A stretch of DNA of 64,000 nucleotides from Mycolicibacterium lutetiense. Lineage in GTDB: Bacteria > Actinomycetota > Actinomycetes > Mycobacteriales > Mycobacteriaceae. The stretch is from assembly GCF_017876775.1 (NCBI RefSeq), contig NZ_JAGIOP010000002.1, positions 744,001 to 808,000 on the forward strand. The letters are read 5' to 3'. Shown here piece after piece: positions 50,977 through 59,699 of this stretch (the first letter of the stretch is position 1; every line of letters starts with the position of its first letter). The position numbers were made by a program, and so were the translations under genes. The notes below the pieces were generated by a model that was given only the letters and a program-made list of their open reading frames with translations, was not told where the DNA came from and did not search any database.

Positions 50977-51929
50977 ACGCTGATCGCCTCCCGGTCCGCG
51001 CCAACCAGCAGATGGAACAGCACCGCCATCCGCACGTGGACACCATTTGAAACCTGTTGCAGAACAGCTGATTGCGAAGAATCAGCAACCGGAAACGCGA
51101 TCTCCATGCCGCGCAGCATCGGGCCCGGGTGCAGCACCACGGCGTTGCCGGGCAGCATGGCCTGACGCTTCTCGGACAATCCGTACCGCACCGAGTACTC
51201 GCGGGCCGACGGGAAGAAGGCACCGTTCATCCGCTCGGCCTGCACGCGCAGCATCAACACCGCATCGGCCGCGGGCAACTCCGCATCCAGGTCATGCGAC
51301 ACCGTGACCGGCCATCCGGACACCCCTACCGGCAGCAGCGTCGGCGGCGCCACCAGGACCACCTCGGCACCGAGGGTGGTCAGCAGCGACACATTCGACC
51401 GGGCCACGCGGCTGTGCAGCACGTCGCCGACGATCACCACGCGCCTGCCCTCGATGGAGCCCAGCCGTTGACGGATGGTCAACGCGTCGAGCAGGGCCTG
51501 GGTCGGATGCTCATGAGTGCCGTCACCTGCGTTGATCACGCTGGGCCCCCCGCCCCCGTCCTCGGCGGTCCACTCGGCGAGCTGTTGCGCGGCGCCCGAC
51601 GCGGGGTGGCGGATGATCAGGGCGTCGGCGCCGGCGGCGCGCAGGGTCAGCGCGGTATCGCGCAGCGATTCCCCTTTGACCACCGAGGATCCCGACGCGC
51701 TGACGTTGATCACGTCGGCGCTCATCCACTTGCCCGCGACCTCGAACGACACCCTGGTCCGGGTGGAGTTCTCATAGAACATGGTGATGACGGTGCGGCC
51801 GCGCAGCGTGGGCAGCTTCTTGACCTCACGGCCCAGCAGCGCCTCGCGGAAACGATCGGCGTCGTCGAGGATCGCCGTCGCGTCGTCACGGCTGAGGTCC
51901 GCCGCCGCCAGGAGATGACGCGTCGTCAT
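50973..51929 (-). CDS. pyrB: Aspartate carbamoyltransferase, catalytic subunit
   Basis: Commits carbamoyl phosphate and aspartate to the pathway. The 318 aa show the carbamoyl-phosphate motif [17 protein letters not shown], the [12 protein letters not shown] block and [14 protein letters not shown]. There is no regulatory-subunit gene, as usual in this group. Overlaps pyrR and pyrC by 4 bases on each side. Confidence 0.98.
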   Translation of the reverse strand: MTTRHLLAAADLSRDDATAILDDADRFREALLGREVKKLPTLRGRTVITMFYENSTRTRVSFEVAGKWMSADVINVSASGSSVVKGESLRDTALTLRAAGADALIIRHPASGAAQQLAEWTAEDGGGGPSVINAGDGTHEHPTQALLDALTIRQRLGSIEGRRVVIVGDVLHSRVARSNVSLLTTLGAEVVLVAPPTLLPVGVSGWPVTVSHDLDAELPAADAVLMLRVQAERMNGAFFPSAREYSVRYGLSEKRQAMLPGNAVVLHPGPMLRGMEIAFPVADSSQSAVLQQVSNGVHVRMAVLFHLLVGADREAISV

Positions 51930-52483
51930 TTCGAGATCACCACCCCATCACGGTCGTCGTCCTCGGCCAGCAGCACATGGACACTCTCGCTACGCGAGGT
52001 CGGCACGTTCTTGCCGACGTAATCGGCGCGGACCGGCAGTTCCCGGTGACCGCGGTCGACCAGCACCGCGAGCTGCACCACCCGTGGACGGCCGATGTCG
52101 CGGAGCGCATCCAGCGCCGAGCGCACCGAGCGCCCGGAATACAGGACGTCGTCGACGAGGATCACCACTGCGTCATCGATGCCGCCGGGCGGGATCGAGG
52201 TGGACGCCAGTGGTCGCGGTGGCTTGAAGTTGAGGTCGTCGCGGTAGAGCGTGATATCCAGGGCGCCGACCGGCAAGGCCACATCGGCGAACTCGTTGAT
52301 CTTTTCCGCCAGGCGGGTGGCTAACGTCACACCGCGCGTGGGGATACCCAGGAGAACGACCCGCTGACGTTCGGCGGGATCATCGAGAGCGGTCTTCTCG
52401 ATGATCTGGTGAGCGATCCGGGAAATGGTGCGGCCGACGTCCGACGCAGACAACAATTCCCGGTCGGTACCTGAAGAGCCCAT
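51926..52483 (-). CDS. pyrR: Pyrimidine regulatory protein / uracil phosphoribosyltransferase
   Basis: Binds pyr mRNA in a UMP-dependent way and also has weak uracil phosphoribosyltransferase activity. The 185 aa include [20 protein letters not shown], the PRPP-binding [20 protein letters not shown] and [20 protein letters not shown]. First gene of the pyr operon. In M. smegmatis PyrR is reported to repress translation via the leader; the leader here has matching features (see 52484-52520). Confidence 0.97.
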   Translation of the reverse strand: MGSSGTDRELLSASDVGRTISRIAHQIIEKTALDDPAERQRVVLLGIPTRGVTLATRLAEKINEFADVALPVGALDITLYRDDLNFKPPRPLASTSIPPGGIDDAVVILVDDVLYSGRSVRSALDALRDIGRPRVVQLAVLVDRGHRELPVRADYVGKNVPTSRSESVHVLLAEDDDRDGVVISK

Positions 52484-52520
52484 GAGGTGACCCTGACCTC
52501 CTTCTCCGCCTCTCGGGACG
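52484..52520 (-). promoter_or_regulatory. pyrR: pyrR leader: candidate PyrR-binding site and SD-sequestering hairpin
   Basis: On the minus strand, the motif CGAGAGGC (52515-52508) resembles the conserved loop bound by PyrR. It is followed by the Shine-Dalgarno AAGGAGG (52503-52497). A hairpin GAGGT - 7-nt loop - ACCTC (52500-52484) sits directly before the ATG and would hide the ribosome site. This fits translational control by PyrR as described for M. smegmatis; here it is inferred from sequence only. Confidence 0.5.
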
Positions 52521-52584
52521 GATCGTTAAAGGACGTCGAACTGCAGGGCAGCTTAGCAGGCCGCACACCTGCGGCCCGCCTCGG

Positions 52585-52857
52585 TCACCTCGCAGAGTCG
52601 CTCATGACGGCGTCCAATTCGGTTCCCTTTGTCTCGGGCAAAAGCACGGTCGAGAGGATGCTGACGACGACGAAAGCCGCCATCATCGCCCCAACAGCCC
52701 AGCTACCCAGCGTGGCCACCAGAACTCCGGCGACCAGCGGCGGAATCGCCCCGCCCACGATGCCGGCCAGATTGAACGAGAGGCCGGCGCCGGTATAGCG
52801 GTAACGGGTGGCGAAGATCTCAGGCAGGAACGAGGCGATCGGCAGTCGCCCGCTAAC
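52585..52857 (-). pseudogene. C-terminal remnant of an MFS transporter
   Basis: The minus-strand frame ending at 52585 carries the last two or three helices of a metabolite/proton symporter: ASFLPEIFATRYRYTGAGLS, FNLAGIVGGAIPPLVAGVLV, AVGAMMAAFVVVSILSTVLL and the tail PETKGTELDAVMSDSAR. Homology ends near 52850, where the + strand hydrolase begins; upstream codons have no MFS character. About 80 residues of a ~440-aa protein remain, so it is dead. Confidence 0.82.
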
Positions 52858-54069
52858 GTGACGCGGGTGAACCTCGACGGCAATCAATCGTCCATCCGTG
52901 AGGCCATCGACGCCGGCCTGCTGGCCGGAGCGGTGACCCTCGTGTGGCAGGCGGGCCGGATCCTCCAGGTCAATGCCCTGGGCCACCGCGACGTCGACGC
53001 AGGGCTGCCGATGCAGCCCGACACCATCTTCCGGATCGCCTCCATGACGAAGCCCGTCACGGTGGCCGCGGCGATGATGCTGGCCGAGGAGGGCAAGTTC
53101 GCACTGAACGAACCGGTGACGAAATGGCTGCCGGAACTGGCCGACATGCGGGTGTTGCGCGAGGCCCGCGGCCCATTGGACCGCACCGAGCCCGCACGGC
53201 GGCCAATCACATTCGATGACCTGATGACCCATCGCAGCGGCCTGGCCTATGTGTTCTCGGTCCTGGGCCCGCTGGCATCGGCCTACGGCAAGCTGTCGCT
53301 GCGCCAGGATCAGGACCGCTGGCTCGGCGAGGTGGCCACACTACCGTTGGCCCATCAGCCGGGTGAACGCCTCACCTACAGCCACTCCACCGATGTACTG
53401 GGGATCGCACTGTCCCGGATCGAGGGCAAGCCGCTGGCACAGGTGCTGTCCGAACGGATCTTCGAGCCGCTGGGCATGGTCGACACGGGGTTCTCGGTCG
53501 ATGCGGCCGGCCGGCGACGGGCGGCGACGATGTACAAACTCACCGCCGACAACACCTTGACCCACGATGTGATGGGGCCGGCGCCGATCACCGATCCCCC
53601 GTTCTGCACAGGCGGGGCAGGGTTGTTCTCCACCGCCGACGACTATTTGAGGTTCGCCAGGATGTTGTTGGCCGGCGGCACGGTCGACGGGGTACGCGTG
53701 CTGTCCGAGGAGTCGGTACGGGTGATGCGTACCGACCGACTCACCGCCGAACAGAAGCAGCACCCGTTCCTCGGGGCACCGTTCTGGGTCGGCCGGGGCT
53801 TCGGCCTGAACCTGTCGGTGGTGACCGACCCGGCGAAGTCACGCCAGTTGTTCGGCCCCGGCGGATTGGGCGCATTCAGTTGGCCCGGCGCCTACGGCAC
53901 CTGGTGGCAGGCCGACCCGTCGGCGGATCTGATCCTCATCTATCTGGTCCAGAACCATCCGAATCTCTCGGTGGACGCGGCCGCTGTCAGCGGCAACACC
54001 TCGACCGCGAAACTTCAGATGGCACAACCCCGATTCGTCCGGCGCACGTATCAGGCGCTGGATCTGTAG
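52858..54069 (+). CDS. Beta-lactamase-family serine hydrolase (class C / EstB type)
   Basis: A 403-aa hydrolase of the serine beta-lactamase-like fold, probably an esterase or peptidase rather than a resistance enzyme. It shows the SxxK motif in RIASMTKPVTVA, the second-motif Tyr in LTYSHSTDVLG and the C-terminal FGPGGLGAFSWPGAYGTWWQ. No signal peptide, so cytoplasmic. GTG 52858, or GTG 52867. It begins exactly where the MFS remnant ends, so it may have arrived with the deletion that broke it. Confidence 0.87.
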   Translation: MTRVNLDGNQSSIREAIDAGLLAGAVTLVWQAGRILQVNALGHRDVDAGLPMQPDTIFRIASMTKPVTVAAAMMLAEEGKFALNEPVTKWLPELADMRVLREARGPLDRTEPARRPITFDDLMTHRSGLAYVFSVLGPLASAYGKLSLRQDQDRWLGEVATLPLAHQPGERLTYSHSTDVLGIALSRIEGKPLAQVLSERIFEPLGMVDTGFSVDAAGRRRAATMYKLTADNTLTHDVMGPAPITDPPFCTGGAGLFSTADDYLRFARMLLAGGTVDGVRVLSEESVRVMRTDRLTAEQKQHPFLGAPFWVGRGFGLNLSVVTDPAKSRQLFGPGGLGAFSWPGAYGTWWQADPSADLILIYLVQNHPNLSVDAAAVSGNTSTAKLQMAQPRFVRRTYQALDL

Positions 54070-54097
54070 TCCTGCCGGCCGAGACAGTGCCGGCGAC

Positions 54098-54301
54098 TCA
54101 GGATTTCGCGGTTGAACCCAGTGCCGCGGCCAATTTGGCTTCGGCGATCCGGTAGATGCCATCGAGCGCGGATTCCTCGACACCGAGGTACTCGCACACC
54201 CACTCGCGCGTCACGCCGGCGTCACGCAACCGCAGTGCCAGGGAGTACGGCAACGGCAGCTGCCGCAGCGCCCGTTCGTGACAGTCGCCCTCGTCGGCCA
54301 T
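54098..54301 (-). CDS. Small helix-rich protein, HTH-like
   Basis: A 67-aa protein (MADEGDCHERALRQLPLPYS). The segment LALRLRDAGVTREWVCEYLG followed by VEESALDGIYRIAEAKLAAA resembles a sigma-factor region 4-like helix-turn-helix. Such short ORFs accompany LuxR-type or sigma systems in mycobacteria; this one lies 54 bp downstream of the large regulator, same strand. Role unknown. Confidence 0.72.
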   Translation of the reverse strand: MADEGDCHERALRQLPLPYSLALRLRDAGVTREWVCEYLGVEESALDGIYRIAEAKLAAALGSTAKS

Positions 54302-54355
54302 CGATCCAGGATGAGACGGTTCGGCCGAACCAGAGCGAGTATCCCACTACCCGAA

Positions 54356-56965
54356 TCAGCGGCGGCGCCGTCGAGGTAGCAGCGCGATCAGTTCGGCCCT
54401 GGTAGACACGCCGGTTTTCGCCATGGCGCGGTAGATGTGTCCTTCGACGGTGCGAACCGAGAGGCGCAACCGGTCGGCGATGGCCCGGCTGGACAACCCG
54501 GCGCCGATCAGCATCGCGATCTCGCGTTCCCGGTCGGTCAACGGCAGACGTTCGGCGGCGGCGAGCAACGCCGGCGTGACCGCGCCACCGCAGGCTTCGG
54601 CCAGTGCGGTGGCCCGCGTAGCCGCCGCCAGGGCCGACCCGCGCATGTCCTTGCGTCGATACGCCACCGCCGCCCGGGCGGCGGCGTCGGCCGCCGCCAC
54701 CATATCGCCGAATACCTCGAATTGTGTTGATGCCGTTGCCAACCCGTCGCCGTCTTCGCGGCCCAGGGCTCGGCACAGCAGGGCAGCGGCCCGGACCCGC
54801 GGCCCCTCCACGAGACCGGTCAGCTCGTCGAGCCGTTGGGTACCGGAATGGTTGCCGAACTGTGCCGCGGTCTGCAGGCACAGCACTTCGGCCGCCAATT
54901 GTCCGTTGGCGCGGGCGGTGTGGGCGGCATCCAATGCGACGTCGATGGCCTCCGACACCGCCCCTTGGCTCGCCGCGACCCAGGCCCGCACCAAGGCGTG
55001 CTCGTAGCCGAGGTAATGCCAACTGGGATGCCGGCATTCGTCGAGTTCGACCATCGTCGTGTCGTCGGCCAGACCGCTGATCGCCAGTGCTGCGGCCCTG
55101 GGCAACTGGAAGCGATAGGCGAATCCGTTCGTCTCCCCCGCCGCGCGCATCATCTCGACCGCCGGATCCAGCAGGTCGGCCGCGTCGCCGAGTTGTCCGG
55201 CCCCCGCCGCGACACGACCCGTCAGCGCCATGCCGAACAGCTGTGCCGCACCGGGTAGCTCGGCGGCCTGCCGGCGGAGCTGCTCGGCTTCCTCACGCGC
55301 CTCACGGATCCGCCCGGCCAGCAGCAGCGCCCCGATATGTGCGTCGGCGATGACGAACCGCGTGTGCGCCGCGTCGAAGGAACCGTCGGTGATGCGGTAA
55401 CCGACCCGGGCGGCCATTACGGCCTCCTCGGCGCGGCCCCCATCACCGCACGATGCCCCCACGGCCCACGCGGTCACCGCACCCACGATGGCAGGCAGTG
55501 CCTCGAGGTCCAGGTGGCTGGATGCTGTCGCGGCGCGCTCCGGATCGCCCATCGCAGCCCAGTACACCGTGTAGAAGGCGTCGATGCAGCCCCGGGCGGC
55601 CGCCGGGATGGTTGTCGCCGCATCGTCGACATGCCGCTTGGCGCCGGCTGGGTCGCCGAGCGACCACAACATGTTGGAGGCGCGCAGGAAGGCCAGCCGG
55701 GCCCGCCCGTCGTCGGTGAGGTCGGCGGTCTCGATGGCGGCGAGCACCGCATCCGAATCCTCACCCCGGCTCAGCCACGACAGGGCATGGGCCCGAATGA
55801 AATTCGCCTCGACATCGCCACCGGCCTCGATCGCCCCCCGGGCCAACCGGTCGGCCAGCGTCAGATCGGACAACCACACCGCACCCTGCGCCGCCCGGGT
55901 CAACAACTCGGGATCGGGCGGCAGATCCGAATCGAGCATCAGCGTGGCCCGCCGTACCACCACCCGCATGGAATCACAGTCATCCCGGTCAGCGAGCGCG
56001 GTGGCCACCAGCCCGCGCAACCGGCGCAGCCGGGAACCCGGCACCCGGTTGCGTCGCACCTCGGCGTACAGCGGGTGGGCGACCCGGACCTCTCCGTCGG
56101 CGGGATCGATCGTGATCAGACCGCGGGTTTCGGCCGCAGCCACCGAATCGGCGTCGGTGATCGCGGCCAGCCGCTCCAGCTGGATGGGCTCGGCCACCGC
56201 GAGGACGTCGATGACCTCGCTCACCGACGGCGGCAAGGCACCGATGCGGCTCTCGATCAGTTCGACCAGGCCCGGCGGCATCACCGGGTCTCCGGTCCAC
56301 CGCCAGCACCCGTCCTCGCAAGCGAGCCGGCCCTGGGTGACTTCCTGTTCGACGATGTTGCGCAGGTACAGCACATTGCCGCGGGCCAGCCGCCACAATC
56401 GTTGCGCTGCTTGCCCATCGATCGGTCCTCCGAGCGCGGCGGTCAGCAGTTGGGTCGACTCGTCCCGGGACAACGGCTGCAGGTCCAACCGCTCGAACCG
56501 GCCGCGGTCGCACGCGGTCAGAACCTCCGCAGGCACGGGTGCACCGGTGCGCACGGTCAGCAGCAGCTTGGCCGCGCCGCCTTGCACGATCTGCTGCAAC
56601 ACGAAGCCTGACAACCCGTCGAGCAGGTGGGCGTCATCGATGCACACCAAGACCGGCCGGCCGTCGGATGTCCCGGTGAGACCGTCGATCACCCGGCCGA
56701 CCAGTGTCGCGCTGTCCACATCCGAGGTCCCCACCCACCGTGCGAACGTCCCCAATGGCAGCGCCCGGGCGGCTGATGTCCCTACCGCCCAACGGGTTTC
56801 ATGACCATTGACGCTCACGGTCGAGAGCGCTTCACGGGCGATACGGCTCTTGCCAACCCCGGCAGCCCCATAGATCACTATCCCGGACAGTTCGGCGGAG
56901 GCCAGCGCGGCGTCGATCAGCTGGGTCTCCTCCAACCGCCCCGTCAGCGGCCAGGCGAGTCGCAC
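54356..56965 (-). CDS. LuxR-family transcriptional regulator with N-terminal ATPase (LAL type)
   Basis: An 869-aa regulator. N-terminal STAND/AAA ATPase with Walker A GAAGVGKS (33-40) and a Walker B-like VLVCIDDAHLL; a long helical TPR-like middle; and a C-terminal LuxR helix-turn-helix LTDREREIAMLIGAGLSSRA, RLRLSVRTVEGHIYRAMAKT. GTG start 56965. LAL regulators act as ATP-dependent activators triggered by a small ligand. The ligand is unknown; the metalloprotease gene is divergent 184 bp away and could be a target. Confidence 0.93.
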   Translation of the reverse strand: MRLAWPLTGRLEETQLIDAALASAELSGIVIYGAAGVGKSRIAREALSTVSVNGHETRWAVGTSAARALPLGTFARWVGTSDVDSATLVGRVIDGLTGTSDGRPVLVCIDDAHLLDGLSGFVLQQIVQGGAAKLLLTVRTGAPVPAEVLTACDRGRFERLDLQPLSRDESTQLLTAALGGPIDGQAAQRLWRLARGNVLYLRNIVEQEVTQGRLACEDGCWRWTGDPVMPPGLVELIESRIGALPPSVSEVIDVLAVAEPIQLERLAAITDADSVAAAETRGLITIDPADGEVRVAHPLYAEVRRNRVPGSRLRRLRGLVATALADRDDCDSMRVVVRRATLMLDSDLPPDPELLTRAAQGAVWLSDLTLADRLARGAIEAGGDVEANFIRAHALSWLSRGEDSDAVLAAIETADLTDDGRARLAFLRASNMLWSLGDPAGAKRHVDDAATTIPAAARGCIDAFYTVYWAAMGDPERAATASSHLDLEALPAIVGAVTAWAVGASCGDGGRAEEAVMAARVGYRITDGSFDAAHTRFVIADAHIGALLLAGRIREAREEAEQLRRQAAELPGAAQLFGMALTGRVAAGAGQLGDAADLLDPAVEMMRAAGETNGFAYRFQLPRAAALAISGLADDTTMVELDECRHPSWHYLGYEHALVRAWVAASQGAVSEAIDVALDAAHTARANGQLAAEVLCLQTAAQFGNHSGTQRLDELTGLVEGPRVRAAALLCRALGREDGDGLATASTQFEVFGDMVAAADAAARAAVAYRRKDMRGSALAAATRATALAEACGGAVTPALLAAAERLPLTDREREIAMLIGAGLSSRAIADRLRLSVRTVEGHIYRAMAKTGVSTRAELIALLPRRRRR

Positions 56966-57149
56966 GCATCGAGATTAAGCCGACACCCGGTCGTTAGGAC
57001 CGGTAACGACAAATTTCGACGCTGCCAGAATTCCGGGCCAAACCGAAATTGAAGTAGTGCGGTACGCGCGTCAGCTCTGAGCCGGCCCTGGAACGGTGAG
57101 TATCTGTCGATCCAAGGGGGATCTGGCGCGAGTGGAGAGGTTCGTAGAG

Positions 57150-59384
57150 ATGACTGACATCGAGATTCCGGCCAATCGCGGCCGCAACGATATCGACCTT
57201 GCGGACGGCGATCTCACCGAAGGCTTTGACGAGCTCGAAGCCCCGATACTTCCCATTCCTCCGTGGCTCATCCCAGCCGCAAGCGGGCTGTACACATGGC
57301 GACTCGTGGATGTCCTGAGAGGAACCGGTCGAGAGGTTGCGCTTCCTCCGATTCTGTTGCGGCGTGAGGAATTACGTCTTGATGTCGATCGACGGTACCC
57401 GCAGATGACCGCGAGTGGTACCTCGTTCGCCGTGACCGAGCGCTACCACTGGGTCGCGTCGCTGGCGAAGATCGGAGCCAACCATTGGGCTGGTCCGATC
57501 TGGTTCAAGGATGGCAATGCCGCAGCCTTCGGATACACCAATATCGATGTCACCGTTGTGAAGAGCCCGTTTGTCGATCAACGGTCGGCAAAGGTCACTT
57601 TCAGTGGCGGCGGACAGAGATCCCTCACTCGGATCTATCGCTGGACATCGTCAGCGTTTCATCCTGTCGAGTTCGAGTTCGACCACACGCCTGACGCCAA
57701 CCCGGTGTATGCCATCGATACCCATGCGCACCCGAACCGGCCGGCGTCATTGCCGTCGGAGAACTTGTCGATCGAGGATGTGTTCGCCCGCGCGGGATTC
57801 AACGTGACCAAGTCGAGCGGCGACAGTGTCGTTCCCATCGGTGGCGCCGGCGCCAACGGAACGTGGAGCGATGCCGAGATGCACGATGCCATGCAGACCT
57901 ACTGGTCGCGTTTCAAGAACGCGCCGCAATGGTCGATGTGGACCTTCTGGGCAGCGCTGCATGACCAGGGAACGTCGCTGGGCGGGATCATGTTCGACGA
58001 TATCGGGCCCAACCACCGCCAGGGCACGGCAATGTTCACCGAAGCTTTCATCAAGAACCCGCCCGCAGGTGACGCGGCGCCCGATGCCTGGGTGGCACGT
58101 ATGCGGTTCTGGACTGCAGTGCACGAGATGGGTCACGCTTTCAACTTGGCCCACTCCTGGCAGAAGGCGCTCGGTACACCGTGGATTCCGCTTTCCAATG
58201 AGCCTGAGGCACGTTCGTTCATGAATTACCCGTACAACGTCCAGGGCGGTCAGGGGGCGTTCTTTGCCGACTTCCCGTTCCGTTTCAGCGATCCCGAGTT
58301 GCTGTTCATGCGCCACGCCCCCTCTCGTTTCGTTCAGATGGGGAACGCCGACTGGTTCGACCACCACGGCCTTGAACAAGCCGAACTTGATGGCCAGTCG
58401 ACGTATCGCGTCGAGGTCCGGGCCAATCGGGACAAGCCGGTATTCGAGTTTCTTGAGCCCGTCATACTCGAAGTCAAGCTTACGAATACCGGCAGCCAGC
58501 CCAACCTTCTACCCTCGACTGCGGTCGACCCACAGGACGTCCTGGTGATCCTCAAACAGAAGGGTAAGCCGGCCCGCCAATGGATGCCGTACTCACGGCA
58601 GTGCCGCGAGCTCAACATGACTGTCCTACAACCGGGCGAATCGATGTACCAAGCGCTACCGGTTTTCGCCGGGCTGAACGGTTGGGACGTTTCTGATCCC
58701 GGGGTCTATCAGATTCAGGTTGCGGTCGACGTCGGCGGTTCGGTGGTCACGAGCAGCCCGTTGCAGCTGAGAATCGCACCACCCCGAAGCTGGGACGAGG
58801 AAGACGTTGCCCAGGAGTTCTTCTCCGAGGAGGTGGGCCGCACGCTGTCGTTCACGGGTACGGCAGTCCTGGCCTCAGCCAACGAAGTGCTGCGGGACAC
58901 TGTCGAGCGGTTACCGCACACCCGGGCAGCGATCCATGCCGCGGCGGCTCTCGCGGCACCGCTCGCAAAGGATTACAAGATGCTGATGATTCCGGAAGCG
59001 TCGCCGATGGCGGCGAATCGCGTGGCCGATTCGGGCGGCATCGTCGAACAGCGGCCCGCTCGCGTCGATGATGTGGTGAAGTTGATCGGAGACAGTGTGA
59101 CGACACTTGAAGCAGCAGAAACCTTTGGCCACATCACCTTCCGCCGCAACGTGGAGGCGATCAACCAGGCTCTGGCCACGAGTGGCGCAGTCCAGCCCGC
59201 TGCGGCCATCCAGCAGTCGTTGGGCGACATCCTCGGACAACGCGGCGTTCTGCCTTCCGTGGTCGAGGCGGTCGATGACAAAGCCAAGGCGCTCGCCGCC
59301 GCCGCGTCGACGGGGTCTGGGAAGAACCGGCGAACCAACGGCGGCAACGGGGACCTGCGGGTGCAGAAGCGTCGGAACTCGTGA
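57150..59384 (+). CDS. Putative metzincin-type zinc metalloprotease
   Basis: A 744-aa protein from ATG 57150 (MTDIEIPANRGRNDIDLADG); the frame is open from 57096. The zinc motif is HEMGHAFNLAH (325-335, HExxHxxxxxH), followed by a Met-turn-like SFMNYPYN, typical of metzincins. A WPIW-like Trp-rich lead-in (QWSMWTFWAALHDQG) precedes it. The C-terminal half is beta-sandwich-like (VEVRANRDKPVFEFLEPVIL) and helical. No signal peptide, so a cytoplasmic or otherwise unconventional target is likely. Overlaps the next small gene by 4 bases. Confidence 0.72.
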   Translation: MTDIEIPANRGRNDIDLADGDLTEGFDELEAPILPIPPWLIPAASGLYTWRLVDVLRGTGREVALPPILLRREELRLDVDRRYPQMTASGTSFAVTERYHWVASLAKIGANHWAGPIWFKDGNAAAFGYTNIDVTVVKSPFVDQRSAKVTFSGGGQRSLTRIYRWTSSAFHPVEFEFDHTPDANPVYAIDTHAHPNRPASLPSENLSIEDVFARAGFNVTKSSGDSVVPIGGAGANGTWSDAEMHDAMQTYWSRFKNAPQWSMWTFWAALHDQGTSLGGIMFDDIGPNHRQGTAMFTEAFIKNPPAGDAAPDAWVARMRFWTAVHEMGHAFNLAHSWQKALGTPWIPLSNEPEARSFMNYPYNVQGGQGAFFADFPFRFSDPELLFMRHAPSRFVQMGNADWFDHHGLEQAELDGQSTYRVEVRANRDKPVFEFLEPVILEVKLTNTGSQPNLLPSTAVDPQDVLVILKQKGKPARQWMPYSRQCRELNMTVLQPGESMYQALPVFAGLNGWDVSDPGVYQIQVAVDVGGSVVTSSPLQLRIAPPRSWDEEDVAQEFFSEEVGRTLSFTGTAVLASANEVLRDTVERLPHTRAAIHAAAALAAPLAKDYKMLMIPEASPMAANRVADSGGIVEQRPARVDDVVKLIGDSVTTLEAAETFGHITFRRNVEAINQALATSGAVQPAAAIQQSLGDILGQRGVLPSVVEAVDDKAKALAAAASTGSGKNRRTNGGNGDLRVQKRRNS

Positions 59385-59680
59385 AGCTGCACATCGAACT
59401 GCAGGAGGGGTGGGGCGGCGATCTCGTCGAGGTCAGCGTCGGCGGCAAGCGAGCATACGACGGCCGCCCCACCACCCGAATGCAGACGGGCTATGCCGCC
59501 GGCGTTGAAGTTGATCTACCCGACCCGGAAGAATCGGCGATCGTCGAGGTCCGGCTTCCTGATCGCGGCATCATCGCCCGCCACGAGGTGAGCATCAGAC
59601 ACGAGACCTGGATCGGCCTCAATCTCGAGGGCGACGAGGTGCGGGTACGCGAACAGCCCGAACAGTTCGGATACGTCTGA
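59381..59680 (+). CDS. 99-aa partner of the metalloprotease
   Basis: GTG 59381 overlaps the protease stop, so both are co-translated. The protein (MKLHIELQEGWGGDLVEVSV) looks like a small all-beta domain with VDLPDPEESAIVEVRLPDRG and HETWIGLNLEGDEV. It may be a chaperone, inhibitor or substrate-binding partner. No family recognised. Confidence 0.65.
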   Translation: MKLHIELQEGWGGDLVEVSVGGKRAYDGRPTTRMQTGYAAGVEVDLPDPEESAIVEVRLPDRGIIARHEVSIRHETWIGLNLEGDEVRVREQPEQFGYV

Positions 59681-59699
59681 GCTGTGGGTGCGGGCCCGT

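Noticed and set aside
57747..58379. 210-codon minus-strand frame inside the metalloprotease
   Set aside because: Lies opposite the HExxH-coding region; no start signal, no domain.
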